Positions 10,942-19,751 of a stretch of DNA of 64,000 nt are shown in pieces. Below the pieces are notes generated by a model, which was not told the origin of the DNA, searched no databases, and saw only the letters and a program-made list of their open reading frames with translations. The translations under genes and the position numbers were made by a program. How positions within the stretch are numbered: the first letter of the stretch is position 1; each line of letters begins with the position of its first letter. Source of the DNA: Agrococcus sp. ProA11. GTDB lineage: Bacteria > Actinomycetota > Actinomycetes > Actinomycetales > Microbacteriaceae. The stretch spans positions 868,001 through 932,000 of the forward strand of contig NZ_CP156989.1 in NCBI RefSeq assembly GCF_039880525.1, written 5' to 3'.

Positions 10942-10980
10942 TGGCGGGCTGGCGGGCTGGCGGGTGGCTGGCGGGCGGTC
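10942..10980. repeat. Short GGC-rich tandem repeat
   Basis: A run of near-identical 8-bp units (gggctggc and variants) just before the end of the ABC-2 permease gene. The rest of this 205-bp gap holds only the inverted repeat. Confidence 0.4.
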
Positions 10981-12601
10981 AGGCGGCGCGCGAGACGGCC
11001 GCCAGTAGCTCGGGCCAGCGTCGGTCGAGCGCCCGTCCGCCGAGGCGCACGCCCAGCCAGATGGCGAGTGCGCCCACCGCGAGGCCGAGGGCGAGGCTCA
11101 GCCATCCGAGCCACGGGATCCACGCCGACGCGATCGCCGTGCCGATCGCGGGCGCGCCGACCGTCAGCGTCGCCGCCATCATGACCAGCGCGCCCAGCAG
11201 CGCCTGCGCGCCGCCTGAGGAGCCAGCGCCGAACGGGCTCGCCTCCGGCGCCGGAGTCTGCCCGGGCATCCACGGACTGATGGCAGCGCCGACACCCACG
11301 ACGACGCCGGCCGTGCCGAGGGTGGCGCCGAGCGATCCCGGCAGCAGATCCCACCGCCCAGCGATCGCGGTCGAGACGAGCGCGGTCGCGATCAGCAGCG
11401 GGCCGAACAGCGCGACCATGCCGAGGGCGCGCCCCGCGCGATCCTGCGTGCCGGAGATGCCGGTCAGCACGTGGGCGGCGACCGCGGAGTTGTCGTAGGC
11501 GGCGTCGAGCTGCGCGATCGTCATGAGCACCAGGGCGCCGAACAGCGGCATGAGCATGGCACCGATGCCGGCGGCAGCGCCGAGGTCGGGAGCGGCGTCC
11601 ACCGACGGGGACTCGAAGGAGACGCTCACCACCCGGTTCATCCCGAGCACGAGCAACGGCACGAGCGGCACGCCGATGACGTTGACGAGATGCCGCGGAT
11701 CGCGGAGCCGATAGCGCAGGCCGCGCGCCGCGATCGCGCCCACCGGTGTCGACGGCAGCAGCCGGTCGAGCCACGCGCCGGAGTGCGTCCGGCTCCCACC
11801 GCCGGACGCGAGGGGCGCGGTCAGGCGTGCGCCGAAGTCGTGCGCCCACACCTGCCACAGCAGCACGGCGGTGACGAGCGCGATCAGCAGCCGCGCTGCC
11901 GCACCCATCGCGTCACCAGCCGCGACCGCGTGCGGCACGCCCCATGCGGCGCCCACCGGGGTCCAGGCGAGCACGTCGGTGACGGCGCCGAACCACGAGT
12001 CGCTCGTGCCGATCGAGCTCACGCCCGCCGCGACCACCGGCACCAGCACGCCGGCCGAGATCCCGACCACGCTGCCGATCACGATCATCAGGTCGCGGCC
12101 GCCGCGCTTCGACAGCTGCCGCGCGAGGATCGAGGACAGCGCGCGGCCGGCGAGCAGGCAGGTGGCGAGCTGCAGCGGCAGGAGCAGCACCGCGGCGACG
12201 GTGGCGGGCGCCGAGACGCTCCATCCGATGAGCGTCAGCAGCAGCGCGAGCAGCGTCGCGATGCCGCCGACGCCGATCGCTCCGGCGAGCAGCACGCCCG
12301 GCAGCAGCCGGGCGGCGGGCACGGGGAGCATCGAGAAGCGCTCGGGTGCCAGCGCGTCATCGGCAGAGAGGAGCAGGCTCGCGACCGCCCACCCGATGAC
12401 CAGTGCGCTGCCCAGCAGCACGACCGCATCCGGGGCCGCCTCCGGGGCCAGCACACGCAGCGCCGCCAGCAGCATCGCGATGGCGCCGAGCAGCCCGACA
12501 GCGCCCAGCACCGCGAAGACGAACGTCACGATCGCCCACCGACTGCCGGCGAGCGTGCGCCCCAGCTGCCGCAGGCGCAGGCCTAGGAGGAGCGCAGCCA
12601 C
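10979..12601 (-). CDS. ABC-2 type exporter permease subunit
   Basis: A 540-aa integral membrane protein with about twelve hydrophobic segments in two clusters, rich in Ala, Leu, Val and Gly. No soluble domain is apparent. It is the membrane partner of the ATPase encoded just upstream. The GTG start at 12601 lies inside the end of that ATPase gene, a 19-bp overlap consistent with translational coupling. The substrate is unknown. Exporters of this pattern often move antimicrobials, lipids or peptides, but nothing here shows which. Confidence 0.82.
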   Translation of the reverse strand: MAALLLGLRLRQLGRTLAGSRWAIVTFVFAVLGAVGLLGAIAMLLAALRVLAPEAAPDAVVLLGSALVIGWAVASLLLSADDALAPERFSMLPVPAARLLPGVLLAGAIGVGGIATLLALLLTLIGWSVSAPATVAAVLLLPLQLATCLLAGRALSSILARQLSKRGGRDLMIVIGSVVGISAGVLVPVVAAGVSSIGTSDSWFGAVTDVLAWTPVGAAWGVPHAVAAGDAMGAAARLLIALVTAVLLWQVWAHDFGARLTAPLASGGGSRTHSGAWLDRLLPSTPVGAIAARGLRYRLRDPRHLVNVIGVPLVPLLVLGMNRVVSVSFESPSVDAAPDLGAAAGIGAMLMPLFGALVLMTIAQLDAAYDNSAVAAHVLTGISGTQDRAGRALGMVALFGPLLIATALVSTAIAGRWDLLPGSLGATLGTAGVVVGVGAAISPWMPGQTPAPEASPFGAGSSGGAQALLGALVMMAATLTVGAPAIGTAIASAWIPWLGWLSLALGLAVGALAIWLGVRLGGRALDRRWPELLAAVSRAA

Positions 12602-13368
12602 GACAGGCTCTCAGCGCCGAGCGCGTGGGTGCCGACGAGCTCGAGGAATCGTCGCTGCAGCGGCTGCCCCTGCCGCACCTCGTCGAGGGTGCCGATGGCG
12701 AGCAGGCGGCCGTCGGAGACGATGGCGACGCGGTCGCAGAGCGACTCCACGAGCTCCATCACGTGGCTCGAGAGCACGACCGTGCCCCCGGACGCCACGA
12801 AGCCTCGCAGGATCTCGCGGATCGTCTCGCCGGAGACCGGGTCGACCGCCTCGAACGGCTCGTCCAGCAGCAGCAGTCGCGGCGCGTGGATGAGCGCGCA
12901 CGCGAGCCCGATCTTCTTGCGCATGCCGGCGGAGTAGTCGATGACGAGCGTGGATGCCGCATCGTCCAGGTCGAGGGCCTCGAGCAGCTCGGCCGCGCGC
13001 GAGACGACGTCGGCCTCCGGCAGACCGCGCAGCAGCCCGTGATAGCGCAGCAGCTCGGCCCCCGTCAGGCGGTCGAACAGGCGGACGCCGTCGGGGAGCA
13101 CCCCCATGCGGGCCTTGGCCGCGGGCGGATCCGCCCAGACATCCACCCCGCCGATGAACGCGGTGCCGGCGTCGGGCCGCAGCAGACCCGTCGCCATCGA
13201 CAGCGTCGTCGTCTTGCCAGCGCCATTGGGCCCGAGCAGCCCGAACATGGTGCCGGCCGGAACGTCGAGCGAGAGCCGATCGACCGCGAGCTTCGGCCCG
13301 AAGCGCTTCGTCAGTTCGCGCAGCGCGAGCACGGGCGGCGGCGCGGCATCGGGCTGAGGATGTGGCAT
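12583..13368 (-). CDS. ABC exporter ATP-binding protein
   Basis: A 261-aa single-domain ABC ATPase of the drug/lipid exporter type. It has Walker A GPNGAGKTTT near residue 50 and signature YSAGMRKKIGLACAL, which varies from the usual LSGGQ. Walker B is LLLLDEPFEAVDP, followed by the H-loop SSH. Its stop overlaps the permease start, so the two form a two-gene exporter unit. A GATGAT hexamer lies 6 nt before the ATG and may drive a leaderless transcript. The degenerate signature occurs in this subfamily and need not mean loss of function. Confidence 0.88.
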   Translation of the reverse strand: MPHPQPDAAPPPVLALRELTKRFGPKLAVDRLSLDVPAGTMFGLLGPNGAGKTTTLSMATGLLRPDAGTAFIGGVDVWADPPAAKARMGVLPDGVRLFDRLTGAELLRYHGLLRGLPEADVVSRAAELLEALDLDDAASTLVIDYSAGMRKKIGLACALIHAPRLLLLDEPFEAVDPVSGETIREILRGFVASGGTVVLSSHVMELVESLCDRVAIVSDGRLLAIGTLDEVRQGQPLQRRFLELVGTHALGAESLSWLRSS

Positions 13369-13441
13369 GCCGCCATCATCGCGCGTCCGGCTGGGCGCGC
13401 ATCTCTGCGCTCGCTCAGCAATCGATCAGCGCAGCACGCGT

Positions 13442-13466
13442 GCGCGGCGCAGGGGCTGCGCCGCGC
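13442..13466 (-). terminator. Hairpin after dapD
   Basis: A perfect 10-bp stem (13442-13451 with 13457-13466) and a 5-nt loop lie 9 nt beyond the dapD stop on the minus strand. Confidence 0.6.
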
Positions 13467-13475
13467 CGGGCTCGG

Positions 13476-14396
13476 TCAGTGCAGCGCGGCGTTCAGCTCG
13501 ACCCCGTCGCCGTCGCGGGCGAGCACCTCGACGGCGCCGGTGACCGAGTTGCGTCGGAAGAGCAGCCCGGGTCGCCCGGAGAGCTCGACGGCCTTCACCT
13601 GCTCGCCGCTCGGCAGGAGCGTGACCTTGGTGCCCGCGGTCACATAGAGGCCCGCCTCCACCACCGTGTCGTCGCCGATCGAGATGCCGACGCCCGCGTT
13701 GGCTCCCAGCAGCACACGCTCGCCGAGCGCGATGCGCTCCTTGCCGCCGCCGGAGAGGGTGCCCATGATCGAGGCGCCTCCGCCGATGTCGGTGCCGTCA
13801 CCGACCACGACGCCCTGCGACACGCGCCCCTCGACCATCGAGGTGCCGAGCGTGCCGGCGTTGAAGTTCACGAACCCCTCGTGCATCACCACGGTGCCGG
13901 GGGCGAGGTGGGCGCCCAGGCGCACGCGGCTGGCGTCGCCGATCCGCACGCCGTCGGGGACCACGAAGTCGGTCATGCGCGGGAAGCGATCGACGAGCTG
14001 CACCTGCAGGCCGGCGCGCTGCAGCTCGACGCGATGCGCGGTCGCCCACTCCGGGGCGACGGCACCGCCGTTCGTCCAGGCGACGACCGGCAGTGTGCCG
14101 AAGATGCCTTCCAGGTTGATGGTGTTCGGCCGCACCAGTCGGTGGCTGAGCAGGTGCAGGCGCAGATAGGCGTCCTCGGCGGAGGCGGGCGGAGCATCCA
14201 GATCGATCTCGACGTGCCGCAGCTCCAGCTCGACGCCGCGCGCCGGCACGGCGCCGGCGAGGCCGTCCAGGTCGCTGCCGCCGATCCATTGGGCGTCTCC
14301 TGCGGCAGCGCCGAGCGCGGGCGCCGGGTACCAGGCGTCCAGCACCCGACCCTGGAAGACGGTGACGAGTGCATGTCCGTGTGCGGGGCGAGCCAT
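13476..14396 (-). CDS. dapD: Tetrahydrodipicolinate N-succinyltransferase
   Basis: A 306-aa enzyme that transfers succinyl from succinyl-CoA to tetrahydrodipicolinate. It is the actinobacterial form, with an N-terminal alpha/beta part (about 1-160) and a left-handed beta-helix of hexapeptide repeats. Examples are [36 protein letters not shown] and [12 protein letters not shown]. The ATG is preceded by TAGACT, 6 nt upstream, suggesting a leaderless mRNA. It is divergent from dapE, with only 23 bp between the two start codons. Confidence 0.95.
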   Translation of the reverse strand: MARPAHGHALVTVFQGRVLDAWYPAPALGAAAGDAQWIGGSDLDGLAGAVPARGVELELRHVEIDLDAPPASAEDAYLRLHLLSHRLVRPNTINLEGIFGTLPVVAWTNGGAVAPEWATAHRVELQRAGLQVQLVDRFPRMTDFVVPDGVRIGDASRVRLGAHLAPGTVVMHEGFVNFNAGTLGTSMVEGRVSQGVVVGDGTDIGGGASIMGTLSGGGKERIALGERVLLGANAGVGISIGDDTVVEAGLYVTAGTKVTLLPSGEQVKAVELSGRPGLLFRRNSVTGAVEVLARDGDGVELNAALH

Positions 14397-14419
14397 GCCC
14401 CAAGTCTAGGCTGGAGGCC
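14397..14419. promoter_or_regulatory. Overlapping bidirectional -10 elements for dapD and dapE
   Basis: In this 23-bp gap the plus-strand -10 TAGGCT (14407-14412) ends 7 nt before the dapE ATG. The minus-strand -10 TAGACT (14408 to 14403) ends 6 nt before the dapD ATG. The two boxes share the central TA. dapE also has a ctggagg ribosome-site-like stretch. Both transcripts should be leaderless or nearly so. Confidence 0.6.
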
Positions 14420-15517
14420 ATGACGGACTCCTCTCGTGACTCGCGCACGCTCGACCTGACCGCATCCTCGACCGACCTCACTCGGCAGCTGTGCGACATC
14501 GACTCCGTCTCCGACAACGAGCGGCTGCTCGCGGACGCGATCGAGGCCGCGGTGCGCACCGTCGGCCACCTCGAGGTCACGCGCGTCGGCGACACCGTGG
14601 TCGCGCGCACCGACCTCGGGCGCGACCGCCGGGTCGTGCTCGCGGGGCACATCGACACCGTGCCGATCAACGACAACCTCCCCACCCGGGATGTCGTCGT
14701 GGGCGGCGAGCAGCACATCTGGGGCCGCGGCACCGTCGACATGAAGGCCGGCGTCGCCGTGCAGCTGAAGCTCGCGGTCGAGCTCGTCGACCCCGCCTTC
14801 GACGTGACCTGGATCTGGTACGACCACGAGGAGGTCGGCGAGGAGCACAACGGCCTCCGCCGACTCGCGCTGACCCATCCGGAGCTCATGCAGGCCGACT
14901 TCGCGATCCTCGGCGAGCCGTCCAACGGCGAGATCGAGGGCGGCTGCAACGGCACGCTGCGGGCCGAGATCCGCACGCGCGGCGTGCGGGCGCACTCGGC
15001 CCGCGCCTGGATGGGGCACAACGCCATCCACGACGCGGCCGACGTGCTGCAGGTGCTGCAGTCCTACCGGCCGCGCGAGATCGACGTCGACGGACTGCGC
15101 TACCGCGAGGGGCTGAACGCGGTGCTGATCTCCGGCGGCGTCGCCACCAACGTCATCCCCGACGAGTGCGTCGTGCAGGTCAACTACCGCTTCGCGCCCT
15201 CGCGCTCCGTCGAGGAGGCCACCGACCACCTCGTCGAGCTCTTCGAGGGCTTCGACGTGCGTGTGGTCGACGAGGCACCCGGTGCGCGGCCGGGTCTCGA
15301 CGCACCGCTCGCGCAGGAGTTCATCGAGGCGGTCGGGGCCACACCGCAGCCGAAGTACGGGTGGACGGATGTCGCCCGCTTCTCGGCCCTCGGCATCCCT
15401 GCCGTGAACTTCGGGCCCGGCGACCCCTCGAAGGCGCATGCCGATGACGAGTCGGTGCCGGTCGCGCAGATCCTCGCGACTGAGCACAGCCTGCGCGCGT
15501 GGCTCTCGCGAGCCTGA
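14420..15517 (+). CDS. dapE: Succinyl-diaminopimelate desuccinylase
   Basis: M20-family zinc peptidase of 365 aa that releases succinate to give LL-diaminopimelate. Metal ligands are visible in AGHIDTVP, GRGTVDMKAG and DHEEVGEEHN, with the catalytic Glu in the last. The lid/dimerisation domain follows (about 175-285), and the C-terminal metal His lies near NFGPGDPSKAHADDE. ATG at 14420 fits the divergent promoter and the ribosome-site-like ctggagg. Together with dapC and dapD it covers three successive succinylase steps in this window. Confidence 0.96.
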   Translation: MTDSSRDSRTLDLTASSTDLTRQLCDIDSVSDNERLLADAIEAAVRTVGHLEVTRVGDTVVARTDLGRDRRVVLAGHIDTVPINDNLPTRDVVVGGEQHIWGRGTVDMKAGVAVQLKLAVELVDPAFDVTWIWYDHEEVGEEHNGLRRLALTHPELMQADFAILGEPSNGEIEGGCNGTLRAEIRTRGVRAHSARAWMGHNAIHDAADVLQVLQSYRPREIDVDGLRYREGLNAVLISGGVATNVIPDECVVQVNYRFAPSRSVEEATDHLVELFEGFDVRVVDEAPGARPGLDAPLAQEFIEAVGATPQPKYGWTDVARFSALGIPAVNFGPGDPSKAHADDESVPVAQILATEHSLRAWLSRA

Positions 15518-15534
15518 CCGCTCCGCGCGCACCC

Positions 15535-16683
15535 ATGCGCGAGCGCTGGTGGCTGTGGCCGCTGGCACTCTGGCTCGTGTCGCGCCTGGTCAGCACGGCG
15601 CTGCTCGGCGCGTTCGCCGGGCGTCAGGAGCAGAGCGCCTGGACGCCCGCGCATCCCGACCTGCTCGACTACTCCACGATGTGGGACGCCCACTGGTACT
15701 ACATCGTCGCGATGAGCGGGTATCCCACCGAGCTGCCGCTCGACGACTCGGGCCACGTGGGCGAGAACGCCTGGGCGTTCATGCCCGTCTACCCGATGCT
15801 GGCGCGGCTGCTGATGGCGGCGGGCCTGCCGTGGGAGGGCGCCGCGGTGCTGCTGTCGGTGCTCGCCTCCGCGGCGTTCGCGCTCGTCGCCTATCGCCTC
15901 TTCGCCGAGATCGCGCCCGGCAGAGAGCGCTTCGCGCTCGCGATCGTGCTGCTCTCGCCGCTCGCGCCCGTCTTCCAGCTCGGCTATGCCGAGGCGCTGT
16001 TCCTGCTGCTGCTCGCGGCAGTGCTGCTCGCGTGGCGGCTGCGCGAGTGGGAGTGGCTGTGGGTGCTCATCCCCATCATGGCGCTCACCCGGCCAGGCGG
16101 CCTGGCCTTCGCGCTCGCGCTGGGGCTGTGGTTCCTGGTGCGCTGGTGGCGCGAGCGCGACGCGTTCGAGACAGGGGAGCGATGGATGCTCGTCGGGCTC
16201 GGCGCCTGGAGCGCGCTCTGGGGCTTCGGCTGGCTGATCGCGTGCACCATCGCGACCGGCAGCACGAGCGCCTACCTCGAGACCGAGCTCTCCTGGCGCT
16301 CCGCGTACATCGGTAGGCAGGAACTCGTGCCCTTCACGACCTGGCCGATCGGGCTGGAGTGGTGGTTCGGCGCCTGGTGGCCGCTCTGGCTCGGCGGCAT
16401 CGTGCTCCTCGCGGTGGTGCTGCTCGCCGGGCCGTGGGCGACGACGGTCGGCATCGAGGCGAGGCTGTGGGTGGTGGCCTACCTGCTCTACCTCGCGGCC
16501 GTCTGGTTCCCGCAGTCGTCGACCTGGCGGCTGCTCATGCCCGTCTTCCCCGTGGCCGTCATCCTTGCGTGCGTGCGGCATCCGTGGGCGCGGGCAGCGC
16601 TGCTGGCGGTCTGCGTCGCGCTGCAGCCCGTGTGGATCTGGTGCTGCTGGCACGTGGTGGGCAGCGATTGGACCGTGCCCTAG
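15535..16683 (+). CDS. PIG-V-like polytopic mannosyltransferase
   Basis: A 382-aa membrane protein with about nine or ten hydrophobic helices. The first extracytoplasmic loop holds WDAHWYYIVAMSGYP, which resembles the conserved WD...Y..IA..GY region of PIG-V/GPI mannosyltransferase-2 relatives. In actinobacteria such GT-C enzymes use polyprenyl-phosphate sugars to glycosylate lipids or proteins outside the membrane. A GTG at 15499, inside dapE, is an alternative start that would add 12 residues. Target and donor are not evident. Confidence 0.75.
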   Translation: MRERWWLWPLALWLVSRLVSTALLGAFAGRQEQSAWTPAHPDLLDYSTMWDAHWYYIVAMSGYPTELPLDDSGHVGENAWAFMPVYPMLARLLMAAGLPWEGAAVLLSVLASAAFALVAYRLFAEIAPGRERFALAIVLLSPLAPVFQLGYAEALFLLLLAAVLLAWRLREWEWLWVLIPIMALTRPGGLAFALALGLWFLVRWWRERDAFETGERWMLVGLGAWSALWGFGWLIACTIATGSTSAYLETELSWRSAYIGRQELVPFTTWPIGLEWWFGAWWPLWLGGIVLLAVVLLAGPWATTVGIEARLWVVAYLLYLAAVWFPQSSTWRLLMPVFPVAVILACVRHPWARAALLAVCVALQPVWIWCCWHVVGSDWTVP

Positions 16684-16733
16684 CACGGGCGGCCATGGGT
16701 GCGCCCTGGGCGTCCTGTGTCACCGGAACGTGA

Positions 16734-16763
16734 GATAATGGCCCTACAGGAACTGAAGGGGGA
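16734..16763 (+). promoter_or_regulatory. DUF3117 promoter and ribosome site
   Basis: An extended -10 (TGA-GATAAT, hexamer 16734-16739) is followed by a leader of about 25 nt with a purine-rich ribosome site aaggggga at 16756-16763. No clear -35 is seen. This is one of the few leadered genes here. Confidence 0.55.
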
Positions 16764-16768
16764 GCCGC

Positions 16769-16942
16769 ATGGCCGCCATGAAACCACGCACGGGTGATGG
16801 ACCGCTCGAGGCAGTCAAGGAGGGCAGGCTCATCGTCGTGCGTGTCCCGCTCGAGGGTGGGGGACGCCTGGTCGTCTCCGTGAACGATGAAGAGGCGGCA
16901 GCGCTGCACCAGGCGCTCGCCGGGGTCGTCGTTACCGCGTGA
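16769..16942 (+). CDS. DUF3117 domain-containing small protein
   Basis: A 57-aa protein beginning MAAMKPRTGDGPLEAVKEG and ending in a short helix (EEAAALHQALAGVV). This is the full length of the actinobacterial DUF3117 family. The sequence MKPRTGDGP and RVPLEGGGRLVVSV are family hallmarks. Function is unknown. It has its own promoter, a strong ribosome site and a perfect terminator hairpin behind it, so it is a monocistronic unit. A similar gene lies between dapE and the O-methyltransferase in mycobacteria as I recall it. Confidence 0.93.
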   Translation: MAAMKPRTGDGPLEAVKEGRLIVVRVPLEGGGRLVVSVNDEEAAALHQALAGVVVTA

Positions 16943-16964
16943 CCGATATCGGCCGATGAGGGCT

Positions 16965-17009
16965 GACGACGAGGGGCCCGATCCATTGCGGATCGGGCCC
17001 CTCGTCGTC
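16965..17009. terminator. Strong bidirectional terminator hairpin
   Basis: A perfect 20-bp stem (16965-16984 with 16990-17009) closes a 5-nt loop attgc. It sits between the convergent DUF3117 and O-methyltransferase genes and should stop both. Confidence 0.85.
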
Positions 17010-17034
17010 GGTGCCGGGATGCCCGGCCAGCGGT

Positions 17035-17679
17035 TCAGGCGGAGGCGGGCTCCGGCAGTCGCACGATCTGCAGCAGGCCGTCGCCCACCGGCGACACCGC
17101 GGCGCGCACGGCGTCGGAGGTGGAGAGCTCCTTGAGCAGCGCACGCAAGTCGGCGACCTCGTCGTTGCGCTGCGCGGGATCGGCGACGCGCCCGCCCATG
17201 AGCGCGTGCGCGACCAGCACCGAGCCGCCCACGCGCACGAGCGAGAGCGCATGCTCGACGTACTCGAGCAGGTTCGCCGCATCGGCGTCGAGGAAGACGA
17301 TGTCGTAGCTCGCCTCGTTCATGCGCGGCAGCACGTCGCGCGCCTTGCCGGTGATCAGGCGCGCGCGTGTGACGGGGATGCCCGCCTTGGCGAACGCCGC
17401 GCGGGCGTGCTGCTGGTGGTCGAGCTCGGTGTCGATGGAGGTGAGGGTCGCGGTCGGCGCGCCGCGCAGCAGCCAGAGGCCGCTGACGCCGGCGCCGGTG
17501 CCGACCTCCAGGATGGCGGAGGCCTGCGTCGCCGCCGCGATCGCGGCGAGCTGCGCGCCGACAGCGGGCGCGATGGGCGCGACGCCGAGCTCGAGCGAGG
17601 CGTCCCGGGCCCCGGTGAGGGCCTCATCCTCCGAGGCGAGGTCGTCGAGGTACTTGGCGATGAGCGGTGATGTCTGCAC
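17035..17679 (-). CDS. SAM-dependent O-methyltransferase
   Basis: A 214-aa class I methyltransferase of the catechol/caffeoyl-CoA O-methyltransferase type. The SAM motif I is ILEVGTGAGVSGLWLL, preceded by QLAAIAAATQASAI, and the metal/active-site region is DIVFLDADAANLLEYVEHAL. The GTG start at 17679 has a good ribosome site (cggaggaacc). The substrate is unknown. It is divergent from tatB across an 80-bp gap. In mycobacteria the equivalent gene lies next to sigE, which is absent here. Confidence 0.88.
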   Translation of the reverse strand: MQTSPLIAKYLDDLASEDEALTGARDASLELGVAPIAPAVGAQLAAIAAATQASAILEVGTGAGVSGLWLLRGAPTATLTSIDTELDHQQHARAAFAKAGIPVTRARLITGKARDVLPRMNEASYDIVFLDADAANLLEYVEHALSLVRVGGSVLVAHALMGGRVADPAQRNDEVADLRALLKELSTSDAVRAAVSPVGDGLLQIVRLPEPASA

Positions 17680-17747
17680 GGTTCCTCCGACGTCGAGCGT
17701 AGCGACCGCGGTGCCCGGGGCTGTCCGAGGCTCGCCGCAGTGCTCGC

Positions 17748-17759
17748 TACCCTAGTGGG
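17748..17759 (+). promoter_or_regulatory. tatB -10 element, probable leaderless start
   Basis: TACCCT (17748-17753) ends 6 nt before the tatB GTG. No ribosome site is present in the gap. Confidence 0.5.
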
Positions 17760-18122
17760 GTGTCCCTGGCAGGCATCACGCTCGACAAGCTGATGATCAT
17801 CCTGATCCTCGCGGCTGTGCTCATCGGCCCCGAGCGCCTGCCCATGCTCGCAGAGCGGCTCGGCACCCTCGTTCGCAGCCTGCGCGACCTCGCTGGCGGC
17901 GCGAAGGAGCGGATGCGCGAGGAGATGGGCCCGGAGTTCGACGACGTCGACTGGAAGAAGCTCGATCCGCGGCAGTACGACCCGCGCCGCATCGTGATGG
18001 ATGCGCTGCGGGACGAGCCGGCGGACTTCCACACGGAGGCGCCGAAGTCGCGGGTGCTGCGGACGACCGCGAGGCCCCGGCGCGACCTCGGGCCGATGCG
18101 CTTCGACGACGAGGCGACCTAG
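17760..18122 (+). CDS. tatB: Sec-independent translocase subunit TatB
   Basis: A 120-aa twin-arginine translocase component. The N-terminal hydrophobic helix (about 9-22) runs into the hinge GPERLP, diagnostic of TatB. An amphipathic helix follows (MLAERLGTLVRSLRDLAGGA), then a charged tail. TatB with TatC forms the receptor for folded substrates at the membrane. The GTG start at 17760 agrees with a leaderless promoter. It is convergent to mrp with a 15-bp gap. Confidence 0.9.
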   Translation: MSLAGITLDKLMIILILAAVLIGPERLPMLAERLGTLVRSLRDLAGGAKERMREEMGPEFDDVDWKKLDPRQYDPRRIVMDALRDEPADFHTEAPKSRVLRTTARPRRDLGPMRFDDEAT

Positions 18123-18137
18123 CGCAAGCGCCGGCGC

Positions 18138-19229
18138 TCAGGCAGGCGAGATCGGCAGGCTGCGGCCGGAGATGCTCCTGGTGCCGCGCAGCGACTCGGC
18201 GAGCGCGATGATGGCGGCCGCCGCCGGCTCTGCCGGTGCCTCGAGCACGACCGGCGCACCGGCGTCGCCGCCCTCGCGCAGGGCGACCGACAGCGGGATC
18301 CGCGCCAGCAGCGGCACCTCGAGCCGCCGCGCCGCCTCGTCGCCGCCGCCGGAGCCGAACAGGTCGAGGATGCTGCCATCGGGCTGGGGGAGCCCCGCCA
18401 TGTTCTCGACCACGCCGAGCACGCTCTGGCCCGTCTGCCGCGCCACCTCCGCCGCCCGCTCGGCGACGCCGGCCGCCGCCTTCTGCGGCGTCGTCACCAC
18501 GAGCACCTCTGCGTGCGGCAGCAGCTGGCCGAGCGAGATCGCGACGTCTCCGGTGCCGGGCGGCATGTCGATCAGCAGCACGTCCAGATCGCCCCACCAG
18601 ACATCCGTCACGAACTGCGCGAGCGTGCGGTGCAGCATCGGGCCGCGCCAAGAGACGGAGCGGTTGCCCTCGACGAACATCCCGATCGACACCAGCCGCA
18701 CGCCGTGCGCCTCCGGGGGCATCATCATGTCGCCGACCCGCGTTGGCTTGGCGTCGGTGCCGAGCAGGGCAGGGATCGAGTAGCCGTGCACGTCGGCATC
18801 GATGACGCCGACGGCGAGCCCCCGCGCCGCGAGCGCGACCGCGAGGTTGGCGGTCACGGTCGACTTGCCGACGCCGCCCTTGCCGCTCGCGACGGCGATG
18901 ATGCGGGTGAGGGTGTCGGGGCCGAACTGCTGCGGGCGCGAGCCGCGCAGCCGCGCCACGAGCGCACGGCGCTGCTCGGGAGCCATGACGCCCAGGTCGA
19001 TCTCGACCCGCTCGACGCCGGGCACGGAGGATGCCGCCTGCACCACATCCGCCTGGATCCGGTCGGCCGCCGGGCAGGCCGCCACCGTGAGCTCGAGCCG
19101 GATGCGCGCCACGCCGGCCTCGAGCGTGGCGGCCGGGATCATGTCGAGCTCGACCAGCGGGCGCCGGATCTCGGGATCGATGACGGTCGCAAGCGCGCGC
19201 TGCAGCGCTGGATCGATCGGGGTCACCAC
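18138..19229 (-). CDS. Mrp/ApbC family iron-sulfur cluster carrier ATPase
   Basis: A 363-aa P-loop protein. Residues 1 to about 95 form the MIP18/DUF59 domain and the rest is the Mrp ATPase. The deviant Walker A is GKGGVGKS (116-123), with DADVHGYS and the IDMPPGTGD motif after it. Family members carry Fe-S clusters to targets. The CPxC motif found in many Mrp proteins is not present; the equivalent region reads ENMAGLPQPDGSILDLFG. It is the last gene of a run with the MgtE-like and DUF1003 genes (24-bp gap). Confidence 0.92.
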   Translation of the reverse strand: MVTPIDPALQRALATVIDPEIRRPLVELDMIPAATLEAGVARIRLELTVAACPAADRIQADVVQAASSVPGVERVEIDLGVMAPEQRRALVARLRGSRPQQFGPDTLTRIIAVASGKGGVGKSTVTANLAVALAARGLAVGVIDADVHGYSIPALLGTDAKPTRVGDMMMPPEAHGVRLVSIGMFVEGNRSVSWRGPMLHRTLAQFVTDVWWGDLDVLLIDMPPGTGDVAISLGQLLPHAEVLVVTTPQKAAAGVAERAAEVARQTGQSVLGVVENMAGLPQPDGSILDLFGSGGGDEAARRLEVPLLARIPLSVALREGGDAGAPVVLEAPAEPAAAAIIALAESLRGTRSISGRSLPISPA

Positions 19230-19253
19230 GGGGCCGTCACCGCTGCACGATCG

Positions 19254-19751
19254 TCACTGGGCGGCGTCGCGGTCGCGGCGCTCGTCCAGATCGTCGACGA
19301 ACGACTTCAGCTCTGCGCGGATGAACTCGCGCGTGGCCATGTCGCGCATGGCCATGCGCAGTGCCACGACCTCGCGGGCGAGGTACTCGGTGTCGTTCAG
19401 GTTGCGCTCGGCGCGCATGCGGTCCTGCTCGATCTGCACGCGGTCGCGGTCGTCCTGCCGATTCTGCGCCAGCAGCAGCAGCGGCGCGGCGTAGGAGGCC
19501 TGCAGGCTGAGCACGAGAGTCAGCAGCGGGAAGCCCTGCGACTGCGGGTCGAACTGCGCCTCGGGCGGCACCAGCGAGTTGTAGCCGAGCCAGAAGGTGC
19601 AGAAGATCGTCATCCCGACGATGAATGCCGGGGTGCCCATGCCGCGCGCGAACGCCTCCGTGAAGCGACCGAAGCGATCCTTCGACTCGCGGCGGCGGAC
19701 GCGGCGGCGCTGCTCCTTCGGGCGCGAGAAGTCTTCGCTGTGCTCAGCCAT
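19254..19751 (-). CDS. DUF1003 membrane protein
   Basis: A 165-aa protein with a basic N terminus (about 1-40), two membrane segments in the middle (GTPAFIVGMTIFCTFWLGY and FPLLTLVLSLQASYAAPLLL) and a charged, probably coiled-coil C-terminal tail. This matches the DUF1003 family. The ATG at 19751 has an excellent aggagg ribosome site 7 nt away. It overlaps the end of the MgtE-like gene by 8 bp. Function is unknown. Pairing with an MgtE-domain protein suggests a role linked to divalent cations, which is inference. Confidence 0.85.
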   Translation of the reverse strand: MAEHSEDFSRPKEQRRRVRRRESKDRFGRFTEAFARGMGTPAFIVGMTIFCTFWLGYNSLVPPEAQFDPQSQGFPLLTLVLSLQASYAAPLLLLAQNRQDDRDRVQIEQDRMRAERNLNDTEYLAREVVALRMAMRDMATREFIRAELKSFVDDLDERRDRDAAQ

